Source: Holtiella sp036655075 (GTDB taxonomy: Bacteria; Bacillota; Clostridia; Lachnospirales; Cellulosilyticaceae). From it: a DNA stretch of 64,000 nucleotides. The number at the start of each line of letters is the position of its first letter. Position 1 is the first letter of the stretch. The notes under the pieces were generated by a model that did not search any database, was not told the origin of the DNA, and saw only the letters and a program-made list of their open reading frames with translations. The position numbers and the translations under genes were made by a program. Location: positions 13,966 to 77,965 of the forward strand of contig NZ_JAVVQU010000006.1 in assembly GCF_036655075.1 (NCBI RefSeq), written 5' to 3'. Positions 62,828-64,000 of this stretch are shown piece by piece.

Positions 62828-62874
62828 AGGTATGAAAAAATAGGCATACTGGCTATATTTGTATGATCCTAAAC

Positions 62875-62904
62875 TTGTAAAAAAGTAGGATGAGGGACTA
62901 TAAT
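62875..62904 (+). promoter_or_regulatory. likely promoter of the aldo/keto reductase gene
   Basis: TTGTAA (62875-62880) and a perfect TATAAT (62899-62904) are 18 bp apart, 47 nt before the ATG. Confidence 0.7.
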
Positions 62905-62950
62905 AGATAAAGGTATGTCAAAATATAGATAAGGAAAGAGGCGAAGCGCT

Positions 62951-63868
62951 ATGAAAAAAATTCAAATGGGTACAAGCCCACTTCAAGGTTCAGAGATTTC
63001 ACTAGGATGTATGCGTATGGCAGGTCATACAGTAGAAGAAGTACGTACACTTATTGAGGTGTCCCATGCAGCAGGCATTGACTTTTATGACCATGCAGAT
63101 ATTTATGGACAAGGAGAGTCTGAAATTTTATTTGGACAAGCCTTAAAAGGTACTTCTATTCAAAGAGAAGATTTAGTGATTCAAACAAAATGTGGGATTC
63201 GCCCAGGTTTCTTTGACTTTTCTAAGGAACACATTTTAACTTCAGTGGACAAAAGCTTACAACGCTTAGGTATGGACTATGTGGATGTGCTCTTACTTCA
63301 CCGTCCAGATACATTGATGGAACCCGAAGAAGTAGCAGAGGCTTTCCGTGCATTACGTGAAAGTGGCAAAGTGCGTTACTTTGGGGTAAGCAATCAAAAC
63401 CCTATGCAAATGGCGCTATTAAACCGTTATTTAGATGAAAAAATCATCATTAATCAACTTCAATTTAGCATCACTAACACGACAATGGTAGATGCTGGGC
63501 TCAATGTAAACATGGAAAATGCAGCAGCGCTGAACCGCGATGGCAGTGTACTTGACTATTGTCGTCTAGAAGATATTACGATTCAAGCTTGGTCACCATT
63601 CCAATATGGTTTTTTTGAAGGAGTATTTTTAGATAATCCTAAATTCCCAGAACTGAATAAAGTGGTTGACCGTATAGCTGCAGAGAAGGGTGTGACAAAC
63701 AGTGCCCTTGCAGTGGCTTGGATTTTAAGACATCCAGCACGTATTCAAACGGTCGTTGGGACAACCAATCCAGAACGTCTTAAAGGCATCTGCAAAGCAT
63801 CTGATGTAGAACTTACAAGACAAGAATGGTACGAAATCTACAGAGCAGCAGGAAACATTTTGCCTTAA
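62951..63868 (+). CDS. aldo/keto reductase
   Basis: The 305-residue TIM-barrel oxidoreductase uses NADPH to reduce aldehydes or ketones. The catalytic set is present: Asp and Tyr in FYDHADIYGQGESE, Lys in VIQTKCGIR and His in DVLLLHRPD. GKVRYFGVSNQNPMQMALL and IQTVVGTTNPERLKGI are the substrate and cofactor segments. It is close to the YdhF branch. GAAAGAGGCG precedes the ATG. The physiological substrate is unknown. Confidence 0.92.
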   Translation: MKKIQMGTSPLQGSEISLGCMRMAGHTVEEVRTLIEVSHAAGIDFYDHADIYGQGESEILFGQALKGTSIQREDLVIQTKCGIRPGFFDFSKEHILTSVDKSLQRLGMDYVDVLLLHRPDTLMEPEEVAEAFRALRESGKVRYFGVSNQNPMQMALLNRYLDEKIIINQLQFSITNTTMVDAGLNVNMENAAALNRDGSVLDYCRLEDITIQAWSPFQYGFFEGVFLDNPKFPELNKVVDRIAAEKGVTNSALAVAWILRHPARIQTVVGTTNPERLKGICKASDVELTRQEWYEIYRAAGNILP

Positions 63869-63893
63869 GTTTATGCAAAACTATAATGGTACT

Positions 63894-64000
63894 TGTAATC
63901 TAGACAGTTAAATTTCTATTCCTTAATGAATCCTGTTATAATAAATTTAACTACAAAAGGACGGTATTCATATGAGAAAAAGACGAAATTTCACACCTGA
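63894..64000 (+). mobile_element. left end of an IS3-type insertion sequence (cut by the window edge)
   Basis: The sequence from about 63894 (TGTAATCTAGACAGTTAAAT) looks like a terminal region beginning with TG, a TATAAT-like element follows, and a transposase frame opens at 63972. Only the left end lies in the window, so the boundary and the terminal repeat are uncertain. Confidence 0.5.
63972..64000 (+). CDS. transposase OrfA start (IS3 family, partial)
   Basis: Only the first nine codons are present: MRKKRRNFT, with the next codons CCT and GA. That opening is typical of IS3-family OrfA proteins, which begin with a basic stretch and FTPE before the helix-turn-helix. AAAGGACG is upstream. 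The rest lies beyond the window. Confidence 0.6.

Overview
The window is low-GC DNA with strong AGGAGG-type ribosome binding sites, consensus sigma-A promoters and many U-tailed hairpins. This points to a Clostridia-type Firmicute, most likely in the Lachnospirales; a Cellulosilyticum-like rumen or gut anaerobe is only a guess. No rRNA, tRNA, CRISPR array or complete insertion sequence is visible. Most genes lie on the + strand; five minus-strand genes are called: the 11.7 kb solute-binding lipoprotein, the 26.2 kb Crp/Fnr regulator, the 38.2 kb DUF3888 protein, a 34-residue ORF at 57.7 kb and the 58.9 kb zinc-ribbon protein.

Layout. 0-13.8 kb is a patchwork of single genes: tRNA dihydrouridine synthase, an S-layer-homology surface protein, a YjjG nucleotidase, a TrkH/TrkA potassium pair, a MATE pump with a MerR-type operator, its probable MerR/GyrI-like regulator, and an orphan solute-binding lipoprotein. 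Between them lie several decayed genes (DUF2500, SelO, a LysR/alcohol-dehydrogenase chimera, a MATE fragment, a thioredoxin without its active site). 14.2-22.2 kb is a complete kdpABC-kdpDE potassium uptake and sensing locus. 22.3-28.7 kb carries a GH20 hexosaminidase, a cold-shock protein with a long leader, a split YeeE/YedE sulfur transporter, a Crp/Fnr regulator, a broken TfoX gene, a TIM-barrel protein and a YfcE phosphodiesterase. 28.9-35.0 kb is an M20 amidohydrolase plus BMP-type ABC importer operon. 35.3-38.1 kb is a MarR regulator plus a polar amino acid ABC importer.

39.9-53.5 kb is a long ethanolamine-utilisation (eut) microcompartment operon in the order eutG-S-P-A-B-C-L-K-like-E-M-T-pduL-conserved eut protein-N-pduT-like-H-Q. 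It holds the ammonia-lyase (EutBC) with its reactivase (EutA) and cobalamin adenosyltransferase (EutT), the aldehyde and alcohol branch (EutE, EutG), the PduL phosphotransacylase, six shell proteins and the permease EutH. It opens with an uncatalogued 44-residue ORF. No EutV/EutW pair and no obvious B12 riboswitch are seen beside it. 53.7-61.6 kb holds cardiolipin synthase, an RmlD-like reductase, a dicarboxylate/amino acid symporter, a cytidylate-kinase-like protein, a zinc-ribbon membrane protein, a cysteine desulfurase and a TtcA-like tRNA thiolase.

61.85-62.42 kb has no convincing gene but carries a perfect promoter (TTGACA-17-TATAGT), GC-richer nested stem-loops and a strong terminator. 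It is read as a roughly 540-nt structured noncoding RNA, the best candidate here for something unusual. The window ends with an aldo/keto reductase and the first codons of an IS3-type transposase.
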